Part shown: one piece after another, positions 1-9,686 of the stretch | Position numbering within the stretch: position 1 is the stretch's first letter | Layout: each line of letters opens with the position of its first letter | Source of the DNA: Pseudescherichia vulneris NBRC 102420 | Lineage (GTDB): Bacteria; Pseudomonadota; Gammaproteobacteria; Enterobacterales; Enterobacteriaceae | Assembly: GCF_000759795.1 (NCBI RefSeq) | Contig: NZ_BBMZ01000001.1 | Coordinates: 1-40,596, forward strand | Reading direction: 5' to 3' | Length of the DNA stretch: 40,596 bases | Made by a program: the position numbers and the translations under genes | The notes under the pieces: model-generated | Databases searched by the model: none | Told to the model about the DNA's origin: nothing | What the model saw: only the letters and a program-made list of their open reading frames with translations

Positions 1-6
1 TTCCAG

Positions 7-12
7 AGTCAA
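7..12 (-). promoter_or_regulatory. -35 box of rRNA operon P2 promoter (cut by window edge)
   Basis: On the minus strand TTGACT lies about 85 bases downstream of the P1 start, inside the sequence GCTTGACTCTG that marks rrn P2 promoters in E. coli. Its -10 box falls outside the window, so only the upstream half is seen. Confidence 0.7.
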
Positions 13-95
13 GCGTTTATTTTCGCTTTTCTCTGCCGAAGTGCCCGGAGGCGCCTCGCTGACCGGCCGGCTTACTCGCCGTTGTTCCGTGTCAG

Positions 96-155
96 TGGAG
101 GCGCATTATAGGGAGTTATTCCGGGCTGACAAGTCTTAAATCGAAAAAACTTATC
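96..155 (-). promoter_or_regulatory. rRNA operon P1 promoter with AT-rich UP-like region
   Basis: Read on the minus strand there is a -35 box TTGTCA (127-132), a 16-bp spacer, a perfect TATAAT (105-110) and the GC-rich discriminator GCGCCTCC typical of rrn P1 promoters. The expected start is the A opposite position 96. The stretch upstream of -35 (about 133-155) is A/T-rich, like an UP element. The sequence closely resembles E. coli rrn P1 promoters. In E. coli rrnG likewise lies directly downstream of clpB in the same direction, so the rRNA genes should start just beyond the left edge. No rRNA sequence is visible in the window. Confidence 0.9.
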
Positions 156-215
156 GATAGCCTAATTTTTAGGCGAAACGGTGATACAAAGCACAATTTC
201 GCCTGGTTTATAAAC

Positions 216-243
216 AAAAACGAACCCCGCAGGGGCTCGTTTT
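216..243 (-). terminator. Rho-independent terminator of clpB
   Basis: On the minus strand an inverted repeat (about 10 bp, including one G-U pair, with a 3-base loop) is followed by TTTTTG. It begins about 25 bases after the clpB stop codon and separates clpB from the rRNA promoter downstream. Confidence 0.85.
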
Positions 244-267
244 ACGCTTTTCACGCTCTACTGCACA

Positions 268-2841
268 TTACTGCACGGCGGCAATGCGGTCGTCTTTCAC
301 CACCAGCTGTACCGTTTTGCCTGGAATCAGCTCCCCAGAGAGGATCTGCTGCGCCAGCGGGTTCTCGATCTGCTGCTGGATAGCGCGTTTCAGCGGACGT
401 GCCCCGTATACCGGATCGTAACCGTTAGCGCTCAGCAGCTTCAGCGCCTCATCTGACATCTGCACGGCATAACCGCGCTCTTCCAGACGTTTATAAAGAC
501 GCTGCAGCTGGATCTGGGCAATCGAGGCAATATGTTTCTCACCCAGCGGATGGAATACCACGACCTCGTCGATACGGTTGATGAACTCCGGACGGAAGCT
601 ATGGCTCACCACGCCCATGACGATCTCTTTCATATGGCCGTAGTCCAGCTCACCGAAGCGCTCCTGAATCAGATCGGAACCCAGGTTCGAGGTCATAATC
701 ACTACGGTGTTGCGGAAGTCGACCGTTCTCCCCTGCCCGTCCGTCAGGCGTCCGTCATCCAGCACCTGTAAAAGAATGTTGAATACGTCCGGATGCGCTT
801 TCTCTATTTCATCCAGCAGGATAACGGAATAGGGACGACGACGAACCGCCTCGGTCAGATACCCGCCCTCTTCATAGCCGACGTATCCCGGAGGTGCACC
901 CACCAGCCGCGACACGGAATGTTTCTCCATAAACTCGGACATGTCGATACGTACCATGGCATCGTCACTGTCGAACATAAAGTTAGCCAGCGTCTTGCAC
1001 AGCTCTGTCTTCCCTACCCCGGTTGGCCCAAGGAACAGGAAAGAGCCAATCGGACGGTTCGGATCGGACAGCCCCGCCCGGCTGCGACGGATAGCGTTCG
1101 AGACGGCCTCAACGGCTTCGTTCTGGCCAATCACACGGCTATGCAGCTGCTGCTCCATACGCAGCAGTTTTTCGCGTTCGCCTTCCATCATGCGGGCCAC
1201 CGGAATACCGGTCCAGCGTGCCAGCACCTCGGCGATCTCGGTATCGGTCACTTTGTTACGCAGCAGACGCATGGTTTTGCCTTCCGACTGCGTTGCCTGC
1301 TCAAGCTGTTTCTCCAGCTCAGGGATTTTCCCGTACTGCAGCTCGGACATGCGGGCCAGGTCGCCAACGCGGCGAGCCTGCTCAATGGCAATCTTCGCCT
1401 GCTCCAGCTCGGCCTTAATGGTCTGCGTTCCGGAGAGCGAGGCTTTCTCCGCCTTCCACTCCTCTTCCAGCACTGAGTACTGGCGCTCTTTATCAGCCAG
1501 TTCGCCGTTGAGCATCTCCAGACGCTTAATGCTGGCGTCATCAGACTCTTTCATCAGCGCCTGCTGCTCCAGCTTGAGCTGGATAATGCGCCGGTCCAGA
1601 CGGTCCAGCTCTTCCGGCTTGGAGTCGATCTGCATCCGAATGCTGGATGCGGCCTCATCGATCAGGTCGATAGCTTTATCCGGCAGCTGGCGGTCGGCAA
1701 TGTAGCGATGGGACAGCGTCGCCGCCGCCACGATGGCCGGGTCGGTGATCTGCACATGGTGATGCAGCTCATAGCGCTCTTTCAGCCCACGCAGGATAGC
1801 GATGGTATCTTCAACCGACGGCTCGGCAACGAACACTTTCTGGAAGCGTCGCTCCAGCGCCGCATCTTTCTCAATATACTGACGGTACTCATCCAGCGTG
1901 GTTGCACCGACGCAGTGCAGCTCGCCGCGGGCGAGAGCCGGTTTCAGCATGTTCCCGGCGTCCATTGCGCCATCGGCCTTACCTGCGCCCACCATCGTAT
2001 GCAGCTCATCAATAAACAGGATGACGTTACCCTCCTGCTTTGACAGGTCGCTCAGCACGCCTTTTAAGCGCTCTTCGAACTCACCGCGATATTTAGCCCC
2101 TGCCACCAGCGCCCCCATATCCAGCGCCAGCACCCGACGGCCCTTCAGCCCTTCCGGCACTTCGCCGTTAACAATACGCTGCGCCAGCCCTTCAACAATG
2201 GCGGTTTTACCCACGCCCGGCTCGCCGATCAGCACCGGGTTATTTTTGGTACGACGTTGCAGTACCTGGATAGTACGGCGGATCTCTTCGTCGCGGCCAA
2301 TCACCGGGTCGAGCTTGCCCTGTTCGGCACGCTCGGTAAGATCGACGGTAAATTTCTTCAAGGCCTGACGCTGGTCTTCGGCCCCTTGATCGTTCACGCC
2401 TTCTCCTCCGCGCATCTGTTCAATTGCCTGGGTCACGTTGTTGGTATTCGCCCCCGCTGCTTTCAGCAGATCGGCGAGCGTGCCGCGCGACTCCAGCGCC
2501 GCCAGAACAAACAGCTCTGACGAAATAAAGTTATCGTTACGTTTCTGCGCCAGCTTGTCGCAAAGGTTAAGCACCCGCACCAGATCCTGGGACGGCTGAA
2601 CGTCGCCGCCGGTACCCTCTACCTGCGGCAGACGGCTGAGCGCCTGGTCAATGGCGGTGCGGAGCTGACCGGCGTTGACACCGGCAGAGGTAAGTAACGG
2701 ACGTACCGAGCCCCCCTCCTGTGTCAGCAAGGCGCTCATAAGATGAAGTGGTTCGATAAATTGATGGTCTTGCCCCAGCGCGAGTGACTGAGCGTCGGCA
2801 AGAGCAAGCTGGAATTTATTAGTAAGACGATCCAGACGCAT
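268..2841 (-). CDS. clpB: ClpB ATP-dependent protein disaggregase
   Basis: Hsp100 chaperone that extracts and unfolds aggregated proteins together with DnaK/DnaJ/GrpE in the cytoplasm. The 857-residue product is nearly the E. coli protein. It has an N-terminal Clp_N repeat domain (about 1-145), a first AAA+ domain with Walker A GEPGVGKT near 206-213, the long coiled-coil M domain (about 410-525), and a second AAA+ domain with GPTGVGKT near 605-612. The frame extends 8 codons upstream of the chosen ATG, but MRLDRL is the family start and has a strong GGGAGGAG ribosome site 4-6 bases before it. In E. coli an internal start near codon 149 gives a shorter form; that was not assessed here. It has its own sigma-32 promoter and lies downstream of pgeF. 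Confidence 0.98.
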   Translation of the reverse strand: MRLDRLTNKFQLALADAQSLALGQDHQFIEPLHLMSALLTQEGGSVRPLLTSAGVNAGQLRTAIDQALSRLPQVEGTGGDVQPSQDLVRVLNLCDKLAQKRNDNFISSELFVLAALESRGTLADLLKAAGANTNNVTQAIEQMRGGEGVNDQGAEDQRQALKKFTVDLTERAEQGKLDPVIGRDEEIRRTIQVLQRRTKNNPVLIGEPGVGKTAIVEGLAQRIVNGEVPEGLKGRRVLALDMGALVAGAKYRGEFEERLKGVLSDLSKQEGNVILFIDELHTMVGAGKADGAMDAGNMLKPALARGELHCVGATTLDEYRQYIEKDAALERRFQKVFVAEPSVEDTIAILRGLKERYELHHHVQITDPAIVAAATLSHRYIADRQLPDKAIDLIDEAASSIRMQIDSKPEELDRLDRRIIQLKLEQQALMKESDDASIKRLEMLNGELADKERQYSVLEEEWKAEKASLSGTQTIKAELEQAKIAIEQARRVGDLARMSELQYGKIPELEKQLEQATQSEGKTMRLLRNKVTDTEIAEVLARWTGIPVARMMEGEREKLLRMEQQLHSRVIGQNEAVEAVSNAIRRSRAGLSDPNRPIGSFLFLGPTGVGKTELCKTLANFMFDSDDAMVRIDMSEFMEKHSVSRLVGAPPGYVGYEEGGYLTEAVRRRPYSVILLDEIEKAHPDVFNILLQVLDDGRLTDGQGRTVDFRNTVVIMTSNLGSDLIQERFGELDYGHMKEIVMGVVSHSFRPEFINRIDEVVVFHPLGEKHIASIAQIQLQRLYKRLEERGYAVQMSDEALKLLSANGYDPVYGARPLKRAIQQQIENPLAQQILSGELIPGKTVQLVVKDDRIAAVQ

Positions 2842-2881
2842 AACTCCTCCCATAATACAGGTCAAATTTGCTACTGGAGAT

Positions 2882-2910
2882 TAAATGAGGTCATCCCTCA
2901 ATTATTCAAG
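2882..2910 (-). promoter_or_regulatory. sigma-32 heat-shock promoter of clpB
   Basis: On the minus strand CTTGAA (2905-2910) and CCTCATTTA (2882-2890) form a heat-shock type promoter with about a 14-base spacer, about 40 bases before the clpB start codon. The same arrangement is known in front of E. coli clpB. Confidence 0.85.
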
Positions 2911-2972
2911 GTTAATGATCTAAATTATGTACAAAGAATATTACACGTACTGGATCGTCTTGATTCTTTAGG

Positions 2973-3704
2973 TTATATCAGCCAAATGAAACTTGCCAGA
3001 CGCCCGGTGGTTTTGTCGCGGCGATAAGAGAAGAATTCACTTTGTTCACTGAAGGTGCACCGGTCGCCACCGTAGACGGCGTCTACGCCGACGCGTGCCA
3101 GCCGCTGACGAGCAAGCTGATAGATATTAGCAAAATATTTTTCGCCTGCCGCACGAAATGCCGCTGAAGCGTTCGAATCTTCGGCAATAAAGGCGTCGCG
3201 CACTTCCGGGCCAACTTCAAAGGCATCAGGGCCGATAGCGGGTCCTAGCCAGGCAATGATGTTTTCCGGCTTATCTGCAAAACGGGCCACCGTCTCTTCC
3301 AGTACGCCTGCACACAGCCCACGCCAGCCCGCATGCGCGGCAGCGACTTCAGTTCCCGCACGATTACAGAACAGCACCGGCAGGCAGTCGGCGGTCATCA
3401 CGGCGCACACCGTGCCGGGAGTATTGCTGTATGAGGCATCTGCGCGTTTAGAGGCATAAGGCTCGCCGGAAAGCGTAAGCACCGTTTTGCCGTGCACCTG
3501 CTCCAGCCAGACGGGCTTAGAGGGCAAACCGGCTGCGGCAAACAGCCGGCGACGGTTCTCCTCGACATGCTCAAGGTTGTCACCGCAGTGTGCGCCCAGG
3601 TTCAGGGAGTCCCATGGGGCAAGGCTCACACCGCCGTTGCGGGTCGAACTACAGGCCGCGACGCCTTCAGGCAGCGGCCACTGCGGAACAATCAGCGATG
3701 TCAT
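2973..3704 (-). CDS. pgeF: PgeF peptidoglycan editing factor (laccase-domain, YfiH)
   Basis: Cytoplasmic zinc protein of the YfiH/DUF152 family. In E. coli it prevents misincorporation of L-serine in place of L-alanine in the murein stem peptide; relatives also act on purine nucleosides. The 243 residues match the E. coli length. The predicted metal ligands are present: His71 (EQVH), Cys107 (TADC) and His124 (AHAGW). Its ATG overlaps the rluD stop codon as ATGA (3701-3704), so the two are translationally coupled, and clpB follows 131 bases downstream. Confidence 0.95.
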   Translation of the reverse strand: MTSLIVPQWPLPEGVAACSSTRNGGVSLAPWDSLNLGAHCGDNLEHVEENRRRLFAAAGLPSKPVWLEQVHGKTVLTLSGEPYASKRADASYSNTPGTVCAVMTADCLPVLFCNRAGTEVAAAHAGWRGLCAGVLEETVARFADKPENIIAWLGPAIGPDAFEVGPEVRDAFIAEDSNASAAFRAAGEKYFANIYQLARQRLARVGVDAVYGGDRCTFSEQSEFFSYRRDKTTGRLASFIWLI

Positions 3705-4681
3705 AGCCAGTCAACGTCCTCTTTATGGGTTTCGAAATCGGCGCGCATGGCGTCGATCAGGTCGATCATATCCTGTGGGATCGGCGCATGCCACTCCATC
3801 TCGATACCGGTAATCGGGTGATAGAGACGCAGCATGGTGGCGTGCAGCGCCTGGCGATCGAACTGGCGCAGCGCGGTGATGAACTCATCAGATGCGCCCT
3901 TCGGCGGACGCGGACGGCCACCGTAGAGCTGATCGCCCACCAGCGGATGGGTAATGTGCGCCATGTGAACACGGATCTGGTGGGTACGGCCTGTCTCAAG
4001 ACGCAGGCGCAGACGCGTATGCACACGGAAGTGCTCCATGATGCGATAGTGGGTCACCGCCGGCTTGCCCATCGGATGCACCGACATGTGGGTACGCTTG
4101 GTCGGGTGGCGGCTAATGGGCTCTTCCACCGTACCACCCGCCGTCATATGGCCAATGGCAACGGCTTCATACTCACGGGTGATCTCGCGCAGCTGCAGGG
4201 ACTCCACCAGTCGGGTCTGGGCCGGTACGGTCTTAGCAACGACCATCAGGCCAGTGGTGTCTTTATCCAGACGGTGGACGATACCGGCGCGCGGCACGTC
4301 AACAATCGGCGGATAGTAGTGCAGCAGCGCATTCAGCACGGTGCCGTCAGGGTTACCTGCGCCCGGATGCACCACGAAGTCGCGCGGCTTGTTGATCACC
4401 AGAATATCGTCATCTTCATAGACGATGTTGAGTGGGATATCCTGCGCTTCAAAGCGCGCCTCTTCTTCGATCTCCGCATCGATGGCGACGCGCTCGCCGC
4501 CCAACACTTTCTCTTTGGGTTTGTCGCAAATCTTGCCGTTGACCTGCACGCGCTGGTCAAGGATCCACTCTTTTATGCGCGAACGTGAATAATCCGGGAA
4601 CATTTCGGCCAATGCCTGATCTAAGCGTTGACCGAGTTGATTTTCGGACACCGTTGCGGTGAGTTGTACTAGTTGTGCCAT
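3701..4681 (-). CDS. rluD: RluD 23S rRNA pseudouridine(1911/1915/1917) synthase
   Basis: Makes the three pseudouridines of helix 69 in 23S rRNA, needed for normal subunit assembly and termination. The 326-residue protein has an N-terminal S4 RNA-binding domain (about 18-75) and the RluA-type catalytic domain with HRLDKDTTG, in which Asp139 is the expected catalytic residue. It is first in the rluD-pgeF unit and is transcribed divergently from bamD. The 133-base gap must carry both promoters; I see AT-rich -10-like stretches there but no convincing -35 pairs. Confidence 0.97.
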   Translation of the reverse strand: MAQLVQLTATVSENQLGQRLDQALAEMFPDYSRSRIKEWILDQRVQVNGKICDKPKEKVLGGERVAIDAEIEEEARFEAQDIPLNIVYEDDDILVINKPRDFVVHPGAGNPDGTVLNALLHYYPPIVDVPRAGIVHRLDKDTTGLMVVAKTVPAQTRLVESLQLREITREYEAVAIGHMTAGGTVEEPISRHPTKRTHMSVHPMGKPAVTHYRIMEHFRVHTRLRLRLETGRTHQIRVHMAHITHPLVGDQLYGGRPRPPKGASDEFITALRQFDRQALHATMLRLYHPITGIEMEWHAPIPQDMIDLIDAMRADFETHKEDVDWL

Positions 4682-4814
4682 AGACAGCTTCTTCGTTAAC
4701 CTTGGGTTTTTACGGCTTTGCCGTTTAATATAGTGTGCTATTGTAGCTGGTCTTAATCGGGAGCAGGAACAGAGAATCCTCCCGCATAAACATTTTGAGG
4801 AAAGTCAAAACGTC

Positions 4815-5552
4815 ATGACGCGCATGAAATATCTGGTGGCAGCCGCCACGTTGAGCCTGGCTTTGGTGGGTTGCTCCAGTTCAAAGGAAGAGGTGCCTGA
4901 TAATCCGCCTAATGAAATCTATGCGACTGCTCAGCAAAAGTTGCAGGACGGTAACTGGAAACAGGCAATAACGCAACTGGAAGCGCTGGATAACCGTTAT
5001 CCGTTTGGCCCTTACTCGCAGCAGGTTCAGCTGGATCTGATCTACGCCTACTATAAAAATGCCGATCTGCCGCTGGCCCAGGCCGCGATCGATCGCTTTG
5101 TCCGTCTGAACCCGACTCACCCGAACATCGATTACGTGATGTATATGCGCGGCCTGACCGACATGGCGCTGGACGACAGTGCATTACAGGGTTTCTTCGG
5201 CGTCGATCGTAGCGATCGCGATCCTCAGCACGCCCGCGATGCGTTTAATGACTTCTCGAAGCTGGTACGTGGCTATCCGAACAGCCAGTACGTTACCGAT
5301 GCCACCAAACGACTGGTCTTCCTGAAGGATCGTCTGGCGAAGTATGAATACTCCGTGGCGGAATACTACACCGAACGCGGCGCGTGGGTGGCGGTGGTTA
5401 ACCGCGTAGAAGGCATGCTGCGTGACTTCCCTGACACGCAGGCGACGCGTAACGCCCTGCCGCTGATGGAAAATGCCTATCGCCAGATGCAGATGAACGC
5501 TCAGGCGGATAAAGTCGCGAAGATTATCGCGTCCAACAGCAGCAGTACCTGA
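4815..5552 (+). CDS. bamD: BamD outer-membrane assembly lipoprotein
   Basis: Essential lipoprotein of the BAM complex that folds beta-barrel proteins into the outer membrane. The 245-residue product has a signal peptide with lipobox LVGC (lipidated Cys20), followed by tetratricopeptide-type helical repeats over most of the chain (first near [15 protein letters not shown]). It matches E. coli BamD (YfiO) along its whole length. The start ATG is preceded by a GAGGA site. It is monocistronic, bounded by the divergent rluD promoter region and a strong terminator. The partner lipoprotein BamE is encoded at 24.1 kb. Confidence 0.97.
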   Translation: MTRMKYLVAAATLSLALVGCSSSKEEVPDNPPNEIYATAQQKLQDGNWKQAITQLEALDNRYPFGPYSQQVQLDLIYAYYKNADLPLAQAAIDRFVRLNPTHPNIDYVMYMRGLTDMALDDSALQGFFGVDRSDRDPQHARDAFNDFSKLVRGYPNSQYVTDATKRLVFLKDRLAKYEYSVAEYYTERGAWVAVVNRVEGMLRDFPDTQATRNALPLMENAYRQMQMNAQADKVAKIIASNSSST

Positions 5553-5579
5553 TAGTCAAAAACCGATCGTTAAAAACAC

Positions 5580-5609
5580 CAACGGCAGCTCTCGGGCTGC
5601 CGTTTTTTT
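5580..5609 (+). terminator. Rho-independent terminator of bamD
   Basis: The perfect stem ACGGCAGC/GCTGCCGT with a short loop is followed by a run of seven T, 27 bases after the bamD stop codon. Confidence 0.9.
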
Positions 5610-5750
5610 ATGCGGTTTCGGCTGCCCCTAAAGAAGTAGGCGGCAACGTAACTTATCAACTATGGCTCTCCTTCTCCTATCCAGCAAGTAAAATCTCATC
5701 TCTTCCTGTCCTATCTCACAAAATGTCGGCATTGACAAAAAGTGACAAAA

Positions 5751-6170
<420 letters not shown>

Positions 6171-6211
6171 TCCTTTACGAAGAGTAGTCCTTTACATTGA
6201 GTGTCTCACCC

Positions 6212-6234
6212 ACGCGCCTTCGGGCGCGTTTTTT
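6212..6234 (+). terminator. Rho-independent terminator of raiA
   Basis: Stem ACGCGCC/GGCGCGT closed by a TTCG tetraloop and followed by six T, 41 bases after the raiA stop. The pheL -35 box starts directly behind it. Confidence 0.92.
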
Positions 6235-6235
6235 A

Positions 6236-6265
6236 TTGACAGGGTGAAAACAGTACGGTTACTTT
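6236..6265 (+). promoter_or_regulatory. Promoter of the pheL-pheA operon
   Basis: A perfect -35 TTGACA (6236-6241) is followed after 18 bases by TACTTT (6260-6265), a weak -10. The position, immediately after the raiA terminator and about 28 bases before the leader peptide, fits the pheA promoter. Confidence 0.65.
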
Positions 6266-6292
6266 ACCTGTAGACACAGACAGGACTATCCC

Positions 6293-6340
6293 ATGAAACA
6301 GACGCCGTTTTTCTTCGCACGCTTTTTTACCTTCCCCTGA
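6293..6340 (+). CDS. pheL: PheL leader peptide of the pheA attenuator
   Basis: A 15-codon reading frame gives MKQTPFFFARFFTFP with 6 Phe codons. The E. coli leader is also 15 residues, with 7 Phe. Ribosome stalling on these codons when Phe-tRNA is scarce prevents formation of the downstream terminator and allows pheA transcription. Here an Arg codon (CGC) stands between the two Phe runs where E. coli has Phe. The gene lies between the promoter at 6236-6265 and the attenuator at 6387-6417. Confidence 0.9.
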   Translation: MKQTPFFFARFFTFP

Positions 6341-6386
6341 ATGGGAGGCGTTTCGTCGTGTAAGAGTATGTGCGAAGACGAACAGC

Positions 6387-6417
6387 AAGGCCTCCCAAAC
6401 CGGGGGGCCTTTTTTTA
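6387..6417 (+). terminator. pheA attenuator terminator
   Basis: The GC-rich hairpin AAGGCCTCCC/GGGGGGCCTT is followed by seven T and ends 41 bases before the pheA start codon. The block TGGGAGGCG at 6342-6350, just behind pheL, is complementary to the 5' arm and is the natural antiterminator partner. This is the classical amino-acid attenuator layout. Confidence 0.92.
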
Positions 6418-6457
6418 TGGCTGATAGACAGATAACGATAACGACTAAGGCAACACT

Positions 6458-7618
6458 ATGACACCGGAAAACCCGCTGCTGGATCTGCGTAAAAAGATAA
6501 GCGCCCTGGATGAGCAACTGCTGGCGCTGCTGGCCGAGCGTCGCCAGCTCGCCGTTGAGGTGGGCAAAGCCAAGCTGACCTCCCACCGTCCGGTGCGCGA
6601 TATCGACCGCGAACGCGATCTGCTGGAGCACCTGATCCAGCTGGGCAAAACGCACCATCTTGATGCGCATTACATTACCCGTCTGTTCCAGCTGATTATT
6701 GAAGATTCCGTTCTGACCCAGCAGGCCCTGCTCCAGCAGCATCTCAATCAAACCAACCCGCACTCGGCGCGAATTGCCTTTCTCGGCCCCAAAGGCTCCT
6801 ATTCGCACCTGGCCGCACGTCAGTACGCGGCGCGCCACTTCGAGCAGTTTATTGAGAGCGGCTGCGCAAAGTTCCACGATATCTTTCAGCAGGTAGAGAC
6901 TGGCCAGGCCGACTATGCCGTCGTGCCGCTGGAGAACACCAGCTCCGGGGCGATCAACGATGTCTACGATCTGCTCCAGCACACCAGCCTGGCGATCGTC
7001 GGGGAGATGACCGTACCGATCGATCACTGCGTGCTGGTTTCGGGTACGACCGACCTGAGCAAAATCGAAACGGTCTACAGCCATCCACAGCCCTTCCAAC
7101 AGTGCAGCCAGTTTTTAAACCGCTATCCGCAGTGGAAAATTGAGTATACCGAGAGCACCTCGGCGGCAATGGAGAGAGTGGCCCAGGCGAATTCGCCTCA
7201 TGTAGCGGCGCTGGGCAGCGAGGCGGGCGGTGCACTCTATGGCCTACAGGTGCTGGAGCGTAACCTGGCAAACCAGACGCAAAACATCACTCGCTTTATT
7301 GTGCTGGCGCGTAAACCGATTAACGTCTCCGATCAGGTACCGGCTAAAACGACGCTGCTGATGGCCACGGGCCAGCAGGCCGGGGCGCTGGTTGAGGCGC
7401 TGCTGGTGCTGCGTAACCATAACCTGATTATGACTAAGCTGGAGTCACGCCCCATTCACGGCAACCCGTGGGAAGAGATGTTCTATCTGGATATCCAGGC
7501 CAACCTGGAGTCTGCATCCATGCAGAAAGCCCTGCGCGAGCTCGGGGAGATCACCCGCTCGTTGAAAGTGCTGGGCTGCTATCCTGGCGAGAACGTTGTC
7601 CCGGTCGATCCGGCTTAA
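6458..7618 (+). CDS. pheA: PheA bifunctional chorismate mutase / prephenate dehydratase
   Basis: Converts chorismate to prephenate and then to phenylpyruvate, the branch to phenylalanine. The 386 residues equal the E. coli length: an AroQ-type mutase domain (about 1-90), a prephenate dehydratase domain (about 105-285, starting [12 protein letters not shown]), and an ACT regulatory domain (about 300-375) with GALV and ESRP, the phenylalanine-binding motifs of E. coli PheA. Expression is set by the pheL attenuator. The TAA stop at 7616-7618 shares TTAA with the stop of the opposing lactonase gene, so there is no room for a terminator between them. Confidence 0.98.
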   Translation: MTPENPLLDLRKKISALDEQLLALLAERRQLAVEVGKAKLTSHRPVRDIDRERDLLEHLIQLGKTHHLDAHYITRLFQLIIEDSVLTQQALLQQHLNQTNPHSARIAFLGPKGSYSHLAARQYAARHFEQFIESGCAKFHDIFQQVETGQADYAVVPLENTSSGAINDVYDLLQHTSLAIVGEMTVPIDHCVLVSGTTDLSKIETVYSHPQPFQQCSQFLNRYPQWKIEYTESTSAAMERVAQANSPHVAALGSEAGGALYGLQVLERNLANQTQNITRFIVLARKPINVSDQVPAKTTLLMATGQQAGALVEALLVLRNHNLIMTKLESRPIHGNPWEEMFYLDIQANLESASMQKALRELGEITRSLKVLGCYPGENVVPVDPA

Positions 7619-8487
7619 CGCTCAATAAAGGGGGATTTCTTCACGCCTGCCACGCTTACCGGCAGGGTGAAGATAGCCCCGGAGAGCGGAAACTTCGCCA
7701 GCTCGTCCTGCTTCATATTCTCCCGGGTGGTGGTGATAAACAGCGTCTTCATATCTTCACCGCCAAAGCACACCATCGTCGGGCAGCGCACCGGCAGGCG
7801 ATACTCTTCTAGCTGTTCGCCCTCAGGGGAGAAACGCGCGATGCGCCAGCCGTCGTACAGCGCGCTCCAGTAACAGCCCTCGATGTCCGTGGCCGCGCCG
7901 TCCGGCTGCCCCTCCTCTTTTTTAAAGGTGCGGAACACCTCACGCTTGCCGGGCTCGCCCTGCTCATCCAGCGGCGTGCGGTAGATCACCTCCTGCGGCG
8001 TGTCGGAGGTGTACATCCACTTCCCGTCCGGGCTAAACGCTAATCCGTTGGCCCCAAGGATATCGCACTGGATTACCTTCGGGGTCAGATCGTTATCGAC
8101 CCGCACCAGCAGCGCGCCGTTGTAATCCTGCGGTGCCCAGAATGTGCCAGCGTAAAAACGACCAGCATGATCGGTCCCACCGTCGTTAAAGCGCGCCAGC
8201 TCCGGATTAGAGGGGTTATCACACACTTTATGAGTCAGCAGGCCGCGTTTGTCCGCCAGCCAGATGGCACTACGCATCGCAACGATGAAACCGCCCTTCT
8301 CGCGCAGGGCAAAGCAGCCCACCTCTTCCGGAAACCGCAGGACGGTATGCTCAGCGGACGCCAGATGATAGCGGTGGATCTCTCCCTCCAGAATATCGGC
8401 CCAGTACAGCGCCTGTTCCGATTCGCTCCAGACAGGACATTCCGGCAGATGACCGGTGTAATCAAATAGCAGTTGCGGCTCAGCCAT
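7615..8487 (-). CDS. SMP-30/gluconolactonase family sugar lactonase
   Basis: A six-bladed beta-propeller hydrolase of the SMP-30/gluconolactonase/LRE family, 290 residues, without a signal peptide. The family's divalent-metal ligands are all present: Glu16 (PECPVW), Asn147 (GANGLAFS) and Asp196 (QPDGAATD), with Arg99 and Asn101 (LARFNDG) in the substrate pocket. Such enzymes open aldonolactones such as glucono-1,5-lactone; the substrate here is not known. The start at 8487 is preferred because GGGAG lies 5 bases upstream, whereas the in-frame ATG at 8499 has no ribosome site. The gene sits between pheA and tyrA, adjacent in E. coli, and follows the tyrA terminator by only about 15 bases, so how it is transcribed is unclear. 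Confidence 0.9.
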   Translation of the reverse strand: MAEPQLLFDYTGHLPECPVWSESEQALYWADILEGEIHRYHLASAEHTVLRFPEEVGCFALREKGGFIVAMRSAIWLADKRGLLTHKVCDNPSNPELARFNDGGTDHAGRFYAGTFWAPQDYNGALLVRVDNDLTPKVIQCDILGANGLAFSPDGKWMYTSDTPQEVIYRTPLDEQGEPGKREVFRTFKKEEGQPDGAATDIEGCYWSALYDGWRIARFSPEGEQLEEYRLPVRCPTMVCFGGEDMKTLFITTTRENMKQDELAKFPLSGAIFTLPVSVAGVKKSPFIER

Positions 8488-8502
8488 AGAGACTCCCATA
8501 CA

Positions 8503-8535
8503 GTAAAAAGGCCAGCGGGTAACCCACTGGCCTTA
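8503..8535 (-). terminator. Terminator of the aroF-tyrA operon
   Basis: Minus-strand hairpin AAGGCCAGTGGGT/ACCCGCTGGCCTT (one G-T pair, 2-base loop) followed by TTTTTA, starting about 20 bases after the tyrA stop codon. Its T-tract ends 16 bases before the lactonase start codon. Confidence 0.88.
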
Positions 8536-8555
8536 AAGTATATACAGCTTTTAAC

Positions 8556-9677
8556 CTATTGACGGTTGTCGTTTGCCTGACGTAGCAGGACCCGACTCTC
8601 GCTCTGGAAGCGCTGGGCGTAGTCGCCAAACCAGTGCTCAACCTTGCGGAAGCTATCGATAAACGCCTGCTTGTTGCCCTGCTCCAGCAGCTCAATCGCT
8701 TCGCCAAAGCGCTGGTAGTAGCGCTTGATCAGCGCCAGATTGCTTTCCGAGGCCATAATGATGTCCGCATAGAGCTGTGGATCCTGGGCAAACAGCCGCC
8801 CGACCATTGCCAGCTCCAGACGGTAGATGGGCGAGGAGAGCGCCAGCAGCTGCTCCAGCTGCACGTTCTCTTCCGCCAGATGCAACCCGTAGGCGAAGGT
8901 AGCGAAGTGGCGCAGCGCCTGAATAAACGCCATGTTCTGATCGTGCTCAACGGCACTGATACGGTGCAAACGGGCACCCCAGACCTGAATCTGCTCCAGC
9001 AGCCACTGGTAGGCTTCCGGCTTGCGTCCGTCGCAGTAGACCACCACCTGCTTCGCCAGGCTGCCGCTGTCCGGGCCGAACATCGGATGCAATCCTAAGA
9101 CGGGTCCTTTATGCACGCTCAGCATGGCCTGCAGCGGCCCGCTTTTCACCGAGGCCAGATCGACAAGGATGCAATCCTCCGGCAGCGGCGGCAGGGAGGC
9201 GATCACCTGCTCAGTAACATGAATCGGCACGCTGACGATCACCATTCCGGCGTCGGCGACAATATTGCCCGCCTGCGCCCAGTCATCCTTCTCCAAGATA
9301 CGTACCTGGTAGCCGGAGAGGGTCAGCATCTTCTCAAACAGCCGGCCCATTTGGCCGCCGCCGCCCACAATCACTACCGGACGCAGCGTCGGACAGAGGG
9401 TTTTGAACCCTTTATCGTTCTCGCTGGAGTAGGATTCACGCATTACGCGCCTGAGCACGTCCTCAATCAGATCCGGCGGTACGCCAAGTGACTCGGCCTC
9501 CTGACGGCGAGAAGCCAGCATAGCGGCCTCGCGCTCGGGCACGTAGATCGGCAGGCCATATTTACTCTTAACCTCGCCGACCTCGGCCACCAGATCCAGA
9601 CGCTTCGCCAGCAGGGCCAGCAGCGCCTTATCTACTTCATCAATTTGATCGCGCAGGGCGGTCAATTCAGCAACCAT
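8556..9677 (-). CDS. tyrA: TyrA bifunctional chorismate mutase / prephenate dehydrogenase
   Basis: Converts chorismate to prephenate and oxidises it with NAD to 4-hydroxyphenylpyruvate, the tyrosine branch. The 373 residues match E. coli TyrA: an AroQ mutase domain (about 1-90), a Rossmann NAD-binding domain with [11 protein letters not shown] near 101-111, and a helical dehydrogenase domain containing GLHPMFGPD. It is the second gene of the aroF-tyrA operon, 9 bases after aroF, with AGAGG at the junction as its ribosome site. Transcription is governed by the TyrR-controlled aroF promoter. Confidence 0.98.
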   Translation of the reverse strand: MVAELTALRDQIDEVDKALLALLAKRLDLVAEVGEVKSKYGLPIYVPEREAAMLASRRQEAESLGVPPDLIEDVLRRVMRESYSSENDKGFKTLCPTLRPVVIVGGGGQMGRLFEKMLTLSGYQVRILEKDDWAQAGNIVADAGMVIVSVPIHVTEQVIASLPPLPEDCILVDLASVKSGPLQAMLSVHKGPVLGLHPMFGPDSGSLAKQVVVYCDGRKPEAYQWLLEQIQVWGARLHRISAVEHDQNMAFIQALRHFATFAYGLHLAEENVQLEQLLALSSPIYRLELAMVGRLFAQDPQLYADIIMASESNLALIKRYYQRFGEAIELLEQGNKQAFIDSFRKVEHWFGDYAQRFQSESRVLLRQANDNRQ

Positions 9678-9686
9678 AACAACCTC

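Noticed and set aside
3725-4588. Plus-strand frame opposite rluD (287 codons)
   Set aside because: It is antisense to a well conserved gene with no recognisable product.
6233-7099. Minus-strand frame across pheA and the attenuator (288 codons)
   Set aside because: It covers the attenuator and the mutase domain of pheA and has no family resemblance.
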